From Hyphomonas sp. UBA5111 (GTDB taxonomy: Bacteria; Pseudomonadota; Alphaproteobacteria; Caulobacterales; Hyphomonadaceae), in assembly GCA_002414505.1 (NCBI GenBank), contig DHZF01000039.1, positions 51,606-81,380 on the forward strand: 29,775 nt of DNA. Direction: 5' to 3'. The translations under genes were made by a program, and so were the position numbers. This document shows positions 13,624 through 22,670 of this stretch, piece by piece; within the stretch, counting starts at the first letter, position 1, and each line of letters opens with the position of its first letter. The notes below the pieces were generated by a model. It made no database searches. It had not been told where the DNA came from and saw only the letters and a list, made by a program, of their open reading frames with translations.

Positions 13624-15218
13624 CGCGCCAAAGAGCCCGCTGCCGGCCCGAGCTGCTCGGATCAATCCTTCTTGCTGTCGCTGCGTGTCAGGTGCCCAGC
13701 AGCACCGGCTTGTCGGCGACGGATGCGCCACGCCTTAATGTAGACGAGACGCCTAGCACAGCTCGGGCAGAAGATGGACGCTACATTTCGTGGCGAGAGC
13801 ATCTGATCGATGATGAGCATACGAATGGCGGAACAGCCATCCGGGGCGGTGACGGGCTGGCGATGGCGGATATCGACCGAGACGGGCACATCGATATCAT
13901 CTCGGTGCACGAGGATTCCAATCACCTTCGCATCGCGTTCGGCACGGATGATCCCGATGTCTGGGAAAATGTGACCATTGCGGAGGGCGAAACCGTTGCT
14001 GCCATCGAAGATGTCGCAATAGGCGACCTCAATGGCGATGGATGGCTCGATCTCATGGCGGCCTGTGAGGAAGCGCACCTTCTCTATCTCCAGAACCCCG
14101 GAACAAACGCCCGGACGCAAACCTGGCAAGGATTGATACCGGCGATTACGCAGGGCCGTGGGTCATGGCTTCGCGTCTTTACGGCGGACATGGATCAGGA
14201 TGGGCGCCTGGACGTGCTGGCCGCGAACAAGGGTGCAGCGGACATCATCGATCCATCTCAGCCAACCGCAAGCCGTCCTACATCGCTCTTCCGGGTAGAC
14301 GGAGATCCCCTCATGCAATCAAGCTGGCACGAGCAGGTCTTGTCGCGGGAAGTCGTGCCGAACACGGCGATGCCGGTAGATATCGACGAAGATGGCGACC
14401 TGGATGTTCTGGTCGCCGCTCGGTTACGTCTCGAAATGGCAATCCTTGAAGTGGTTGAGCCCGTCCCCGGCCAGGACATGGACATTCAACCACATCCCAT
14501 CAAGATCAAGGCCGGGCCGCCCGTTTCGGAGGATTGGAAAGGTGCATCCAGTGCGTTCCAGTCCGCCTTCGCTGATCTGGATGGCGACGGTCGCAAGGAC
14601 CTAGTAGTAGCGGTACACGAAACGCCTCAAGCCAATGAGGGCAGCCCACTAACTGCGGGGCTTGGCTGGCTGAAACAGCCGGAGCAGCTCGACGCGCCAT
14701 GGGCCTATTTTCCTATTGGCGACACCTTGCCGGATATCATTGCGGGGATTGCGCTCGCCGACATCGACGAAGACGGTGATCTCGATGCTGTCACCGGAGG
14801 ATATTCCGGACTGAATATTCTGGTCGGCGCCTATTCCGGTGCGCCGCGTGATCGGGACGATCCGCGCGTCACCCCAGCCTCCACCGTTGGCCGGATTGCA
14901 TGGTTCGAAAACCCCGGCGACGCCCGGTTGGCGTGGCAACGACATGACATACTGCGCCTGGCGCGAGGCATGTATGACGGTTTCCTTCCCGTAGACATGG
15001 ACAAGGATGGCGACGTTGACCTCGTTGCGACGCGTGGAAACAGCGGAAGCTATGACGGCGTGTTCTGGCTGGAACAGGTTCGCTCAGACGAACCTAGACC
15101 GGCCTTCACGAAGGCGCGCGCCGAGGATAGCCGCGCCCTCCCGCTACCTCCCGAGAACTGGATGGAGACGTATGAGACGGAAATGACCTATACGGCACCG
15201 AACAAGATTGGCCATTAG
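13620..15218 (+). CDS. FG-GAP/VCBS repeat lipoprotein, seven calcium-type motifs
   Basis: The protein has 532 residues. The ATG at 13620 overlaps the MFS stop codon (ATGA) and has GGAGG five bases upstream region (13614-13618), giving translational coupling. The signal peptide ends in LAVAAC (lipobox Cys 23), so it is predicted to be a lipoprotein. Seven D-x-D/N-x-D-G-x-x-D motifs begin near residues 84, 136, 190, 254, 319, 381 and 459 (for example DIDRDGHID, DLNGDGWLD, DMDKDGDVD). Their spacing of roughly 52-78 residues fits one motif per blade of a seven-bladed beta-propeller, as in FG-GAP/VCBS proteins with calcium-binding loops. No enzymatic residues are evident. It may bind the substrate or hold the esterases at the membrane surface. 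Its stop is 17 bases from the convergent esterase stop. Confidence 0.9.
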   Translation: MTRQRARCRPELLGSILLAVAACQVPSSTGLSATDAPRLNVDETPSTARAEDGRYISWREHLIDDEHTNGGTAIRGGDGLAMADIDRDGHIDIISVHEDSNHLRIAFGTDDPDVWENVTIAEGETVAAIEDVAIGDLNGDGWLDLMAACEEAHLLYLQNPGTNARTQTWQGLIPAITQGRGSWLRVFTADMDQDGRLDVLAANKGAADIIDPSQPTASRPTSLFRVDGDPLMQSSWHEQVLSREVVPNTAMPVDIDEDGDLDVLVAARLRLEMAILEVVEPVPGQDMDIQPHPIKIKAGPPVSEDWKGASSAFQSAFADLDGDGRKDLVVAVHETPQANEGSPLTAGLGWLKQPEQLDAPWAYFPIGDTLPDIIAGIALADIDEDGDLDAVTGGYSGLNILVGAYSGAPRDRDDPRVTPASTVGRIAWFENPGDARLAWQRHDILRLARGMYDGFLPVDMDKDGDVDLVATRGNSGSYDGVFWLEQVRSDEPRPAFTKARAEDSRALPLPPENWMETYETEMTYTAPNKIGH

Positions 15219-15235
15219 GCTCCCTTGGCAGACAC

Positions 15236-16876
15236 CTACTCCAGGGGCTTTGCTCCGACGCCGATATTGAGGAACCAAGACTCGTTGTTCTCTTTCCTCT
15301 GATGGACGAGCTTTTCGTGCATCTCGAACATGCCCGGGTACGGATCAGTAAGTATCTCAGGGTCGGATGCAATTCTCAGATAGGTCTCGTCAGCCCCATA
15401 GGCAGCCCAAACAGGGCCATCGGGGCTTTCCGGCTGCCCGGTTGCTGCGAACGACGTCCAGTAATCGAGGAGTGCGTCTGATACGTCCCGGTCATGCTCA
15501 CCGTCAGGGACAGGCCAGTTCGGCGGCAGGGAGTCGGCATCCAGCGCGCCAAACACGAATGGCAATTCGCTGGCATGGAATGCGCAGAGATCCGCTTCGC
15601 GCGCATTCGGATAGCAGTAATCGAACACATACATGAACGCTGGCTGGCCTGCTTCCGTAGCGCTGCGGACAACCCGCTCGGTCGCCCAACCGTAAATCGC
15701 ATCGCGAAGCGTGGCGAGCTTCGCAGCCTCGACATCGTCACTGGGATAGAGCCCAAGCATCTCGTCTGAGATATCTCCATACCGCTCGGTGATCGCGGCT
15801 TTGTAGGCCTCCGGCGTGCTTGCCGCACGAGGCAGAAAGATACGCTGGGCGCGGACTTCCCCACTATTGAAGCCAGCAAGTATGGGGACTTTTGCAAATG
15901 CTCCCTCGTCGAACGACTTGATTATCTGCTTGGGCAGGATTTTTCCATCGATCGTACCTTGCGGGACGAATCCTATTCGACTTGCCTGGGAGGTGATGTC
16001 TTGCGCATCTGTGCCGCGGGCTGCTTCAACATCTTCAAGGTCGAGCCCCTCGAACAGGCGCGTGCCAAGTGCCTCTGCAGATGGTAATCCAAAGGAAGAT
16101 GCGCGAAGTTCGGGGAAATTCCGGCTGTTTGTGCTCTCAATGATCGCTTTGTGAAACAGGCCCCGTGCTGCGGGACTGGCCAACAGATAGGTTGTGCTCA
16201 GGGCGCCGGCCGACTCTCCCATCACCGTGATATTATCCGGATCGCCCCCGAACGCCGAGATATTGGCGCGAACCCATTCCAGAGCGGCAATCTGGTCGAG
16301 AAGACCATAATTTCCAGCGATACCGTCTTCAGATTCCGCGCTGAGGTCTGGGTGCGCCAACCATCCGAGCACGCCCAAGCGGTAGTTCAGAGAGACGAAT
16401 ACAACACCCCTGACCGCAAATTCGGATCCGTCATACATCGGCTGATCGCTACCGCCGATGCGAAGTGATCCCCCATGAATCCAAACGATGACCGGAGCCT
16501 TCGCAGCATCTGGGCGCGCCCAGATGTTGAGGGTCAGGCAGTCTTCGGAGGTTTTGGCCGGAGGATCATAATAAAGACTGCTCGCCGGAACCTCAGGCTG
16601 AATGCAGCTTGGGCCAAACTCGGCAGCGTCACGGACACCCTCCCACGCTACTGGACCAGATGGCGGCTTCCACCGTCTCTCTCCGGTTGGTGCGGCCGCA
16701 TAGGGAATGCCACGAAAAACATTGGCCTCCCCCTCACGGACGCCAATCAGTTGCCCCTGCTCCACCTCGACAACCGGGCCGGTCAGGCGATCAACTGGAC
16801 GAGCACAGGCCGCCAGACAAACGGAGGCGACCATGAGGAGAACAGCCAGAGTTGTGTATTTGGGGCCTGTTCTCAT
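15236..16876 (-). CDS. Carboxylesterase type B lipoprotein (paralogue 1)
   Basis: The protein has 546 residues. ATG at 16876 is preferred to 16882, because AAGGG is directly adjacent to the latter and six bases from the former. The signal peptide ends in CLAAC (lipobox). It is a type B carboxylesterase, alpha/beta-hydrolase fold: oxyanion-hole HGG near 134-136, SEDCLTLNIW, GESAG with nucleophile S222, the Glu of GFNSGEVR (E340) and the His of AFHASELPF (H434) make a plausible triad. It is the last gene of the operon receptor, esterase, ligase, esterase. It begins 17 bases after the ligase stop. It is a clear paralogue of the gene at 18477-20177, with long shared stretches around NYRLGVLG and AFGG-PDN. 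Likely role: hydrolysis of an ester outside the cytoplasm. The real ester is unknown. Confidence 0.93.
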   Translation of the reverse strand: MRTGPKYTTLAVLLMVASVCLAACARPVDRLTGPVVEVEQGQLIGVREGEANVFRGIPYAAAPTGERRWKPPSGPVAWEGVRDAAEFGPSCIQPEVPASSLYYDPPAKTSEDCLTLNIWARPDAAKAPVIVWIHGGSLRIGGSDQPMYDGSEFAVRGVVFVSLNYRLGVLGWLAHPDLSAESEDGIAGNYGLLDQIAALEWVRANISAFGGDPDNITVMGESAGALSTTYLLASPAARGLFHKAIIESTNSRNFPELRASSFGLPSAEALGTRLFEGLDLEDVEAARGTDAQDITSQASRIGFVPQGTIDGKILPKQIIKSFDEGAFAKVPILAGFNSGEVRAQRIFLPRAASTPEAYKAAITERYGDISDEMLGLYPSDDVEAAKLATLRDAIYGWATERVVRSATEAGQPAFMYVFDYCYPNAREADLCAFHASELPFVFGALDADSLPPNWPVPDGEHDRDVSDALLDYWTSFAATGQPESPDGPVWAAYGADETYLRIASDPEILTDPYPGMFEMHEKLVHQRKENNESWFLNIGVGAKPLE

Positions 16877-16893
16877 TGTCATCCCTTTTCATT

Positions 16894-18486
16894 TCATGCC
16901 GTTGTTGCGCAGAGTTCCCGCAAACTCAACTTGTCGATCTTTCCCGTTCCTGCGAGGGGCATCGCGCCTATGCGGATGACCTCATCTGGTATCCACCAGT
17001 TTGGCACATGTCCTTTCAGCCCTGCGAGAAGCGACTCGTCACTGAGCGTGTATCCCTCACGGATTTCGACAAGCAGAACCGGCCGCTCTCCCCATTTTGG
17101 GTGAGGCCGCCCGACCACTGCGGCAAGGGCAACTTCGGACATACGGGAGATAAGCGTCTCGATTTCCGTCGGATTGATCCACTCTCCCCCGGATTTGATC
17201 AAATCCTTGGACCGCCCAGTGATGAAAACCTGTCCCTCCTCGCTCAGGACAGCGAGGTCACCTGTTTCGAACCAACCATCTTTCGTTGCGTCTTTGGTCT
17301 GTCCGAAATAGCGCGCCACCACAGACGATCCTCGCACCCAGAGATGACCTTCCCTGCCCCGCTGTTCGGCCAGAGGCTTCCCATTATGGTCGGTCAACAT
17401 CAGATCAAGCCCGACCGCAGGCCGACCCGCGGTCTCAGGTGAACGCTCGTCCTCCGGAGGTGCGGCCGTTCCGAGCGGCGACAGCTCTGTCATACCCCAT
17501 GTCGTCTGTACGCAGATGCCGCGATCTTCGATCCGCTTCATCAAGGCGGGATGCATTGGGGCGCCGCCCACCATGATCCGCTTCAGCGAGGGCAATTCGA
17601 GATCGGTTGCTTCAATATATTCCAAAAGGCCCGTCCAGATTGTCGGGACACCTACCGCAATCGTCACACCTTCATCGGCTATGAGATGCGCGAGGCTTTC
17701 ACCATCCGAATGACGACCCGGAAGGACGAGTTTTGCTCCTGTGGCAGGCGCGGAGAATGGAAGCCCCCATGCACTGGCATGAAACATCGGCACGACGGGC
17801 AACACGACATCATGGGATGTAATTCCGGAGACATCCGCCTGAAGCTGGCGCATGGTGTGCAGATAATTTCCGCGGTGTGTATAGGTCACGCCTTTGGGCG
17901 CGCCTGTCGTGCCCGACGTGAAGCAAAGGCCACACGGAGTTGTTTCCGGGAAATCTCCCCAGGGGATGTCCGTGTATTCGCTCGGGATAACCTCCTCGAG
18001 AGCCTGCACCGAAGGCAGTCTCGCTGTGTCCAGCACGTCGCCCTCTGAAAGGTCGATAACCAATACCTTCGTGACACCGGGAGCCTGCTCCGTAATGCTG
18101 GCAGCCAAGGACTGCAGGTCGCTGCTCACAATCAGGATCGATGCCTCGGACTGCCCGAGCATCCAGGCCAGCTGCTCACTCGTGAGACGCGGGTTGAGCG
18201 TATGGCACACAGCGCCCAAGCCCATCACCGCATACCAGCACTCCATGTGCGCCTGGGTATTCCAGGCCAGCGTGGCAACGCGGTCGCCTGTCTTGACACC
18301 CAGATCATTGAGCACGGACGTCACGCGCTTGGCACGCTCACGAAGCCCGGCATACCCGATGCGGGCTGTGCTGCCGTCCGCGCGAGCCGTCACGACTTGT
18401 GTCGAGGGGCGCCATTTCGCTGCGTGATCAAGAAACTTGTCGAGTGTGAGTGCGTAGTCTTGGATGGCACCATCGATCATTGGCAT
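16894..18486 (-). CDS. AMP-dependent acyl-CoA synthetase (fatty-acid-CoA ligase type)
   Basis: The protein has 530 residues and is complete for the ANL superfamily. The ATP-binding P-loop FTSGTTGAPKGVTYTH lies at 189-204, TTWGMTE (A5) at 328-334, GWFETGDL (A7) at 404-411, the hinge GRSKDLIKSGGEWINP (A8) at 424-439, and PLAGTGKIDK with catalytic K516 (A10). The overall pattern is that of medium/long-chain fatty-acid-CoA ligases of the AlkK type. No signal peptide, so cytoplasmic. AAAGGA precedes the ATG at 18486, and the start overlaps the end of the upstream esterase gene by ten bases. Sandwiched between two ester-hydrolysing lipoproteins, it probably activates the acid they release for beta-oxidation. 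Acid chain length or aromaticity cannot be told from the sequence. Confidence 0.94.
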   Translation of the reverse strand: MPMIDGAIQDYALTLDKFLDHAAKWRPSTQVVTARADGSTARIGYAGLRERAKRVTSVLNDLGVKTGDRVATLAWNTQAHMECWYAVMGLGAVCHTLNPRLTSEQLAWMLGQSEASILIVSSDLQSLAASITEQAPGVTKVLVIDLSEGDVLDTARLPSVQALEEVIPSEYTDIPWGDFPETTPCGLCFTSGTTGAPKGVTYTHRGNYLHTMRQLQADVSGITSHDVVLPVVPMFHASAWGLPFSAPATGAKLVLPGRHSDGESLAHLIADEGVTIAVGVPTIWTGLLEYIEATDLELPSLKRIMVGGAPMHPALMKRIEDRGICVQTTWGMTELSPLGTAAPPEDERSPETAGRPAVGLDLMLTDHNGKPLAEQRGREGHLWVRGSSVVARYFGQTKDATKDGWFETGDLAVLSEEGQVFITGRSKDLIKSGGEWINPTEIETLISRMSEVALAAVVGRPHPKWGERPVLLVEIREGYTLSDESLLAGLKGHVPNWWIPDEVIRIGAMPLAGTGKIDKLSLRELCATTA

Positions 18487-20177
18487 TTTGGGTCCTTTGG
18501 GGGCAAGGGAGGTGACAGGACGCCGACATTCCAGTTCCAGGGAATATTGGCGGCTGCGCGCCGGCGGCAGACCACCTCTTCATGCAAGGCATAGCGTTCC
18601 CGGGCGAGCATCGGCCAAGGCTGGGGTTGTTCGGCGAAGACCATGCCGGTCGCCTTGTCACCATAGGATGGCCACTCCGCCGCGCCCTCGGCTGCCGGAC
18701 GTCCATCCCGTGCAAAACTGGCCCAATATGCCATCATGGTCTGCGACAGGTCGCGCTCCTCATCCGTATTCGGTATTTCAGGCCAGGGCGCGACAGCCTC
18801 GGACATCGTTCCGAAGACATAGGGGATTTCTGCGGCGTGAAAGGCATGCAGACCCCATCGATCAGCAGCCGGATAGCCATGATCAAACAGATAGAAGTAT
18901 GAGGGAATGCCTTGCGATGTTTGCGAGGCCGCGAGGCGCTCTGCCGTCCAGCCATACATAGCGTCGCGAGTTGTTGCGAGCATGCTCGATTCCACGCTGT
19001 CAGACGGATAGATGCTCAGGAACTCATCTGCGAGTTCGCCGTATCCGGTCCGGATCGCTGTCTCGTAAGCATCCTGTTTCGGGATGGGGGGCAAAAGGAA
19101 TCGCAGAGAGCGGATTTCACCTTCATTGAAGCCCGCCAGAACAGGGACAGGTGCCTGCTCGCCCTTGTCGAAGGTCGCGACCATCTGATCGGTCAGGTAA
19201 ACATCATCGATCACCGCAAAGGGAAAGTAACCTGCCTTTCCTGCCAGTTCGACAATTTTGCCAGCGGGCATCGCCCGGAGAGCGTCAATGTCTTCCACGC
19301 CCATACGGTCCACAAGATCAGATCCCACGGACTCCGCGGATGGCAATCCGTTGGTCTCTTCTTTCAATGCGGACATGGTCACCATGTAGGCGCTTTGAGC
19401 GATAGCCTTGTCGAACAGACCCCTGGCCTTGGGCGACGTCATCAGCAGGACTGTGCTGAGCGCGCCGGCAGACTCTCCCGCGATCGTCACATTGTCCGGA
19501 TTACCTCCGAAGGCGGCGATGTTCCGCTCAACCCATTTCAGAGCGAGGATCTGATCCATCAGCCCGTAATTTCCTGAAATGCCTTGCTCGGATTCTGCAC
19601 TCAATCCGGGATGGGAAAGATATCCGAGGACCCCCAGACGATAGTTGATCGTCACGACGACCAGACCCTGCTCACGCGCCATTCTGGCGCCATCATACAT
19701 GGCCTGGCTGCCCGCTCCTGTGGTCAGGGATCCTCCATGAATCCATACGAAGACCGGTGCATCCTTGGCGTCTTCGGGCGTCCAGACATTCAGGCTCAGG
19801 CAGTCTTCCGAAACGGCACCAAGTTCTGTCGCGTATATGCTTTGAGCTCGCGATTCCGGTTGAGGACATGCGGGGCCGAATGCCTGCGCTTCGCGTTGCC
19901 CCTCCCAGTCCGGAACCGCTGCGGGCGGAGCCCACCGGCGTTCGCCCGTAGGGGCCAGTGCATAAGGAATACCGCGATATACAGCGATACCGTCTTCATT
20001 TGTCCCAAGAAGGGAGCCGGCGGGCGTGTCAGCAACAACGCTTTCCACGGACATTGCATCCACACCCGCACAGCTGGTCACCAGGAGAGGTGATACCGAG
20101 AGGACAAGAAGGGCAAACGCCACGCCTACGCGCCTTACCTGCTGACCTTCGGCCAATAATCTGTCCAGTCTCGGCAT
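18477..20177 (-). CDS. Carboxylesterase type B lipoprotein (paralogue 2)
   Basis: The protein has 566 residues from the ATG at 20177, which is preceded by GGAAGGGAG; the frame continues upstream to 20318 but would overlap the receptor gene and lacks a leader. The hydrophobic segment ends in LLVTSC (lipobox Cys 36). Catalytic signatures are HGG near 148-150, SEDCLSLNVW, GESAG with S236, E354 in GFNEGEIR and H447 in HAFHAAE. Related to the esterase at 15236-16876 along the whole length, so the two flank the ligase gene as a duplicated pair that may split acyl or alcohol specificities. The gene starts 19 bases after the receptor stop. The predicted location is the outer or inner membrane surface, acting on the compound imported by the receptor. 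Confidence 0.93.
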   Translation of the reverse strand: MPRLDRLLAEGQQVRRVGVAFALLVLSVSPLLVTSCAGVDAMSVESVVADTPAGSLLGTNEDGIAVYRGIPYALAPTGERRWAPPAAVPDWEGQREAQAFGPACPQPESRAQSIYATELGAVSEDCLSLNVWTPEDAKDAPVFVWIHGGSLTTGAGSQAMYDGARMAREQGLVVVTINYRLGVLGYLSHPGLSAESEQGISGNYGLMDQILALKWVERNIAAFGGNPDNVTIAGESAGALSTVLLMTSPKARGLFDKAIAQSAYMVTMSALKEETNGLPSAESVGSDLVDRMGVEDIDALRAMPAGKIVELAGKAGYFPFAVIDDVYLTDQMVATFDKGEQAPVPVLAGFNEGEIRSLRFLLPPIPKQDAYETAIRTGYGELADEFLSIYPSDSVESSMLATTRDAMYGWTAERLAASQTSQGIPSYFYLFDHGYPAADRWGLHAFHAAEIPYVFGTMSEAVAPWPEIPNTDEERDLSQTMMAYWASFARDGRPAAEGAAEWPSYGDKATGMVFAEQPQPWPMLARERYALHEEVVCRRRAAANIPWNWNVGVLSPPLPPKDPKCQ

Positions 20178-20196
20178 CAGTCTCTCCCTTCCGCAA

Positions 20197-22473
20197 TCAG
20201 TATTCGTAGCTGACGCGAACGCCGACCGTTTGCGGGCGCACACGGGCATAGCGACTATCAAGGAAACCTTCCGGGTGGACGTAGGTGATCGAGCTGTCGT
20301 CAAACAGGTTCTCGACATAAGCGATCACTTTCCAGTCGTTCTTCGAGATGCCAGCCTGCGCATTCACGACAGTGTATGCTTCGGTGTAGTCGAAGGTCGC
20401 GGCCGGTACGCCAGGCTGGCCCGGCACGTTCGGCAACATGCCCGGGAAATCGCCGACATAGGCGGCCGTGGTGGTCACGAAGGCATCCTTGTCGCCGATA
20501 CCAAAATCGTAACGAGCTGTGATGGCACCCTGAAAATCGGGCATGGCGAGTTGCAGGCCCTCTTCCGCACCGGAGATTGCGGCCTCCTCATCGGTCAGGT
20601 CCGTGATCTCGGTGTCACTGATCGAGCCGTTCGCGAACAGGCTGAAACCGTTGCCGGGATGGTAACCAATCTCGAATTCGAGGCCCTGACTGACGGCCTT
20701 GCCGATATTGGTGGCGAATTGCGCCTGATCTGACAGGCGGTTGGCCTGAACCTGGATATCCTCCCAATTGATATAATAGGCGGCAAGGTTCGCGGTCAGC
20801 TTGCGGTCGTAGAAGGCCCCTTTCATACCGACTTCATAGCTGATGAGCGTGTCCGAATCGGCCCCGTTCGGGATGATGATGTCGTTGGGGTCCACTCCGC
20901 TGGCGAGACCGGCGCGGGCGTTCGCCACCGGCGAGCGGAAGCCTGTCGAAACCGACGCATAGGTCGTTACATTGTCCACCGGCTTGTAGGATAGGCTACC
21001 CTTGTAGGACAGATTGTCCGCTTCGACCTTGAGCCCGTCTGCCGCCGTGACCGGGGTAATCGTGAGGGGCGTATTGGTAAAGCCAAGGAGCGCGGCGGTC
21101 AGATAGTTCGAGTTGTAGCCGCCAGCAAGGGTGTGAGACTGCACCGAGGTTTCGGTATAGCGCAGACCACCGGTCGCCCACAGCTGGTCGGAGAAGTGAT
21201 AGGTCAGCTCACCGAAGGCTGCCGATTCGATCGCGTCAAAATAGCCCTTGAACCGATAGTAATACTCATCCGGCAGGCCTGTCAGGCCACGCGAGTCGAG
21301 GAATTCCTGCGAGGAGCGGTAGTCATAATCGATGTCGCGGCGTTTATTGAAGTAGAAACCGCCGACGATCCAGTCCCAGTTTCCACCATCCGCGGAAGCC
21401 AGACGGACTTCCTGCACGAAGTTTTCGTCATGCCCGACCGCATCAAGCGCGAAGGGAATGCCCCCGCCGAACGTGCCCGCCAGATCGACAATGAACTTGC
21501 CGTCAATGTTCGAATAGTTCGAGGAAGTGGTAAGGGTCGCGAAATCCATGTCCCAGTTGGCTGTCAGATTATAGCTGGTCATGTCGGACTGGAAGAGGTC
21601 AGGGCGGTCCGTGTAGCGAATGAATTCACCCCGGTCAGGGTTGGTGAGCCCCGAATCAGCAGGTTCGTTGTCCTCGCGGATGATGAGCAAGCCGACATCG
21701 AATTTGCTGGTCGGTTCCCATAGCAGGTGCGCGCGGCCACCGACCGCTTTCAGTGAGTTCGCGCCTTCAATGCCGGTGCCGAGGTTATCGACCCAGCCGT
21801 CCTCATCACGGTAGAAGCCAACGACTCGCAGTGCCAATTGATCCGACACGAGCGGAATGTTGACCATGCCGTTGTACCGCTGACGGAGGGCATCGCCATC
21901 CGTCAGGCCGAAATCGACCAGCGTGGACGCTTCAAACTTGTTCGGATTGGGCTTCTTGGTGAGGATGCGCACGGCGCCGGACAGCGAGTTTGCGCCGAAC
22001 AGCGTGCCCTGCGGCCCGCGCAATACTTCTACCCGCTCAACGTCGAACAGTGTCGGATCGAGGATGGTCGAGTTGCCGTTCGAAGAGATCGGAAGCTCGT
22101 TGATATAGATCGCGGTGGCGGCCTGAAGGTTGGCGCCGTAGCCATTGGTGGCGATGCCGCGCGTGGTGATTGTGTTGAAGTTGGCGGTTGGCTGGTTCAG
22201 CACGATGCCGGGCGTTTCGCGGGCGAGGCCGTCATAGCTGACAATGCCTTTTTCCGACATGGCTTCCTGCTGGAAGGCCGTGACGGCCAGCGGCACGTCC
22301 TGCAGGCTCTGCTCCCGGCGCGTTGAGGTCACGATGATTGTATCCTGACGCGCTTCATCATTGGGTGATTCTTGCGAAACCTCGTCAGCAGTCGATGTTT
22401 GTTGTGCGAAAGCGGGCGCTCCCAGTACGGCGAACGAAATCGCCGATACGGACGCCATTGACCGTAGAGTCAT
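20197..22473 (-). CDS. TonB-dependent receptor heading the esterase/ligase operon
   Basis: The protein has 758 residues. The ATG at 22473 follows GGGAGGA by seven bases and begins a typical signal peptide (MTLRSMASVSAISF..APAFAQ). TonB box-like DTIIVTSTRREQ is followed by a plug with LQDVPLAVTAF, YINELPISS and VEVLRGPQGTLFGANSLSGAVRI, then a barrel ending VRVSYEY. This is the iron-complex-receptor-like family that is greatly expanded in sphingomonads and caulobacters and often serves lipids, aromatics or terpenoids rather than iron. It heads a four-gene operon with two esterases and an acyl-CoA ligase, and lies behind the operator at 22557-22576. I infer uptake of an ester-containing hydrophobic compound. 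It belongs to a different subfamily from the receptors of 1-8916. Confidence 0.95.
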   Translation of the reverse strand: MTLRSMASVSAISFAVLGAPAFAQQTSTADEVSQESPNDEARQDTIIVTSTRREQSLQDVPLAVTAFQQEAMSEKGIVSYDGLARETPGIVLNQPTANFNTITTRGIATNGYGANLQAATAIYINELPISSNGNSTILDPTLFDVERVEVLRGPQGTLFGANSLSGAVRILTKKPNPNKFEASTLVDFGLTDGDALRQRYNGMVNIPLVSDQLALRVVGFYRDEDGWVDNLGTGIEGANSLKAVGGRAHLLWEPTSKFDVGLLIIREDNEPADSGLTNPDRGEFIRYTDRPDLFQSDMTSYNLTANWDMDFATLTTSSNYSNIDGKFIVDLAGTFGGGIPFALDAVGHDENFVQEVRLASADGGNWDWIVGGFYFNKRRDIDYDYRSSQEFLDSRGLTGLPDEYYYRFKGYFDAIESAAFGELTYHFSDQLWATGGLRYTETSVQSHTLAGGYNSNYLTAALLGFTNTPLTITPVTAADGLKVEADNLSYKGSLSYKPVDNVTTYASVSTGFRSPVANARAGLASGVDPNDIIIPNGADSDTLISYEVGMKGAFYDRKLTANLAAYYINWEDIQVQANRLSDQAQFATNIGKAVSQGLEFEIGYHPGNGFSLFANGSISDTEITDLTDEEAAISGAEEGLQLAMPDFQGAITARYDFGIGDKDAFVTTTAAYVGDFPGMLPNVPGQPGVPAATFDYTEAYTVVNAQAGISKNDWKVIAYVENLFDDSSITYVHPEGFLDSRYARVRPQTVGVRVSYEY

Positions 22474-22545
22474 TTGGTTTTCCTCCCTGTATGAAAGCGG
22501 GTTTTCCCGCTTTTCATGACGTGTTGGAAAACAAATATTCGCTCC

Positions 22546-22581
22546 TGTCAATAATATTCACTCTAGTGAGAGTGAAACTTT
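22546..22581 (-). promoter_or_regulatory. Promoter region with TetR-type operator, receptor/esterase operon
   Basis: TTCACTCT-AGTG-AGAGTGAA (22557-22576) is an inverted repeat with perfect 8-bp arms and shares 16 of 20 bases with the site at 12166-12185. On the minus strand TATTAT (22556-22551) abuts it exactly as TATCTT does at the MFS promoter, which suggests the same -10 placement, although the matching -35 (AAAGTT) is poor. A TTGACA (22551-22546) also lies just downstream but lacks a good -10. The receptor ATG is at 22473. Confidence 0.7.
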
Positions 22582-22670
22582 ATATCGCATTTAGAGCTCG
22601 CCCATTTGATGGAGACATTCAGAAAGGTTTTAGGAAACAGCGGTATCGACCAGACCTTACTAGCCGGAAA

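Noticed and set aside
18477..20318. Long 613-residue version of esterase 2
   Set aside because: The extra 47 residues overlap the receptor gene and would place the signal segment far inside; ATG 20177 has a good ribosome-binding site.
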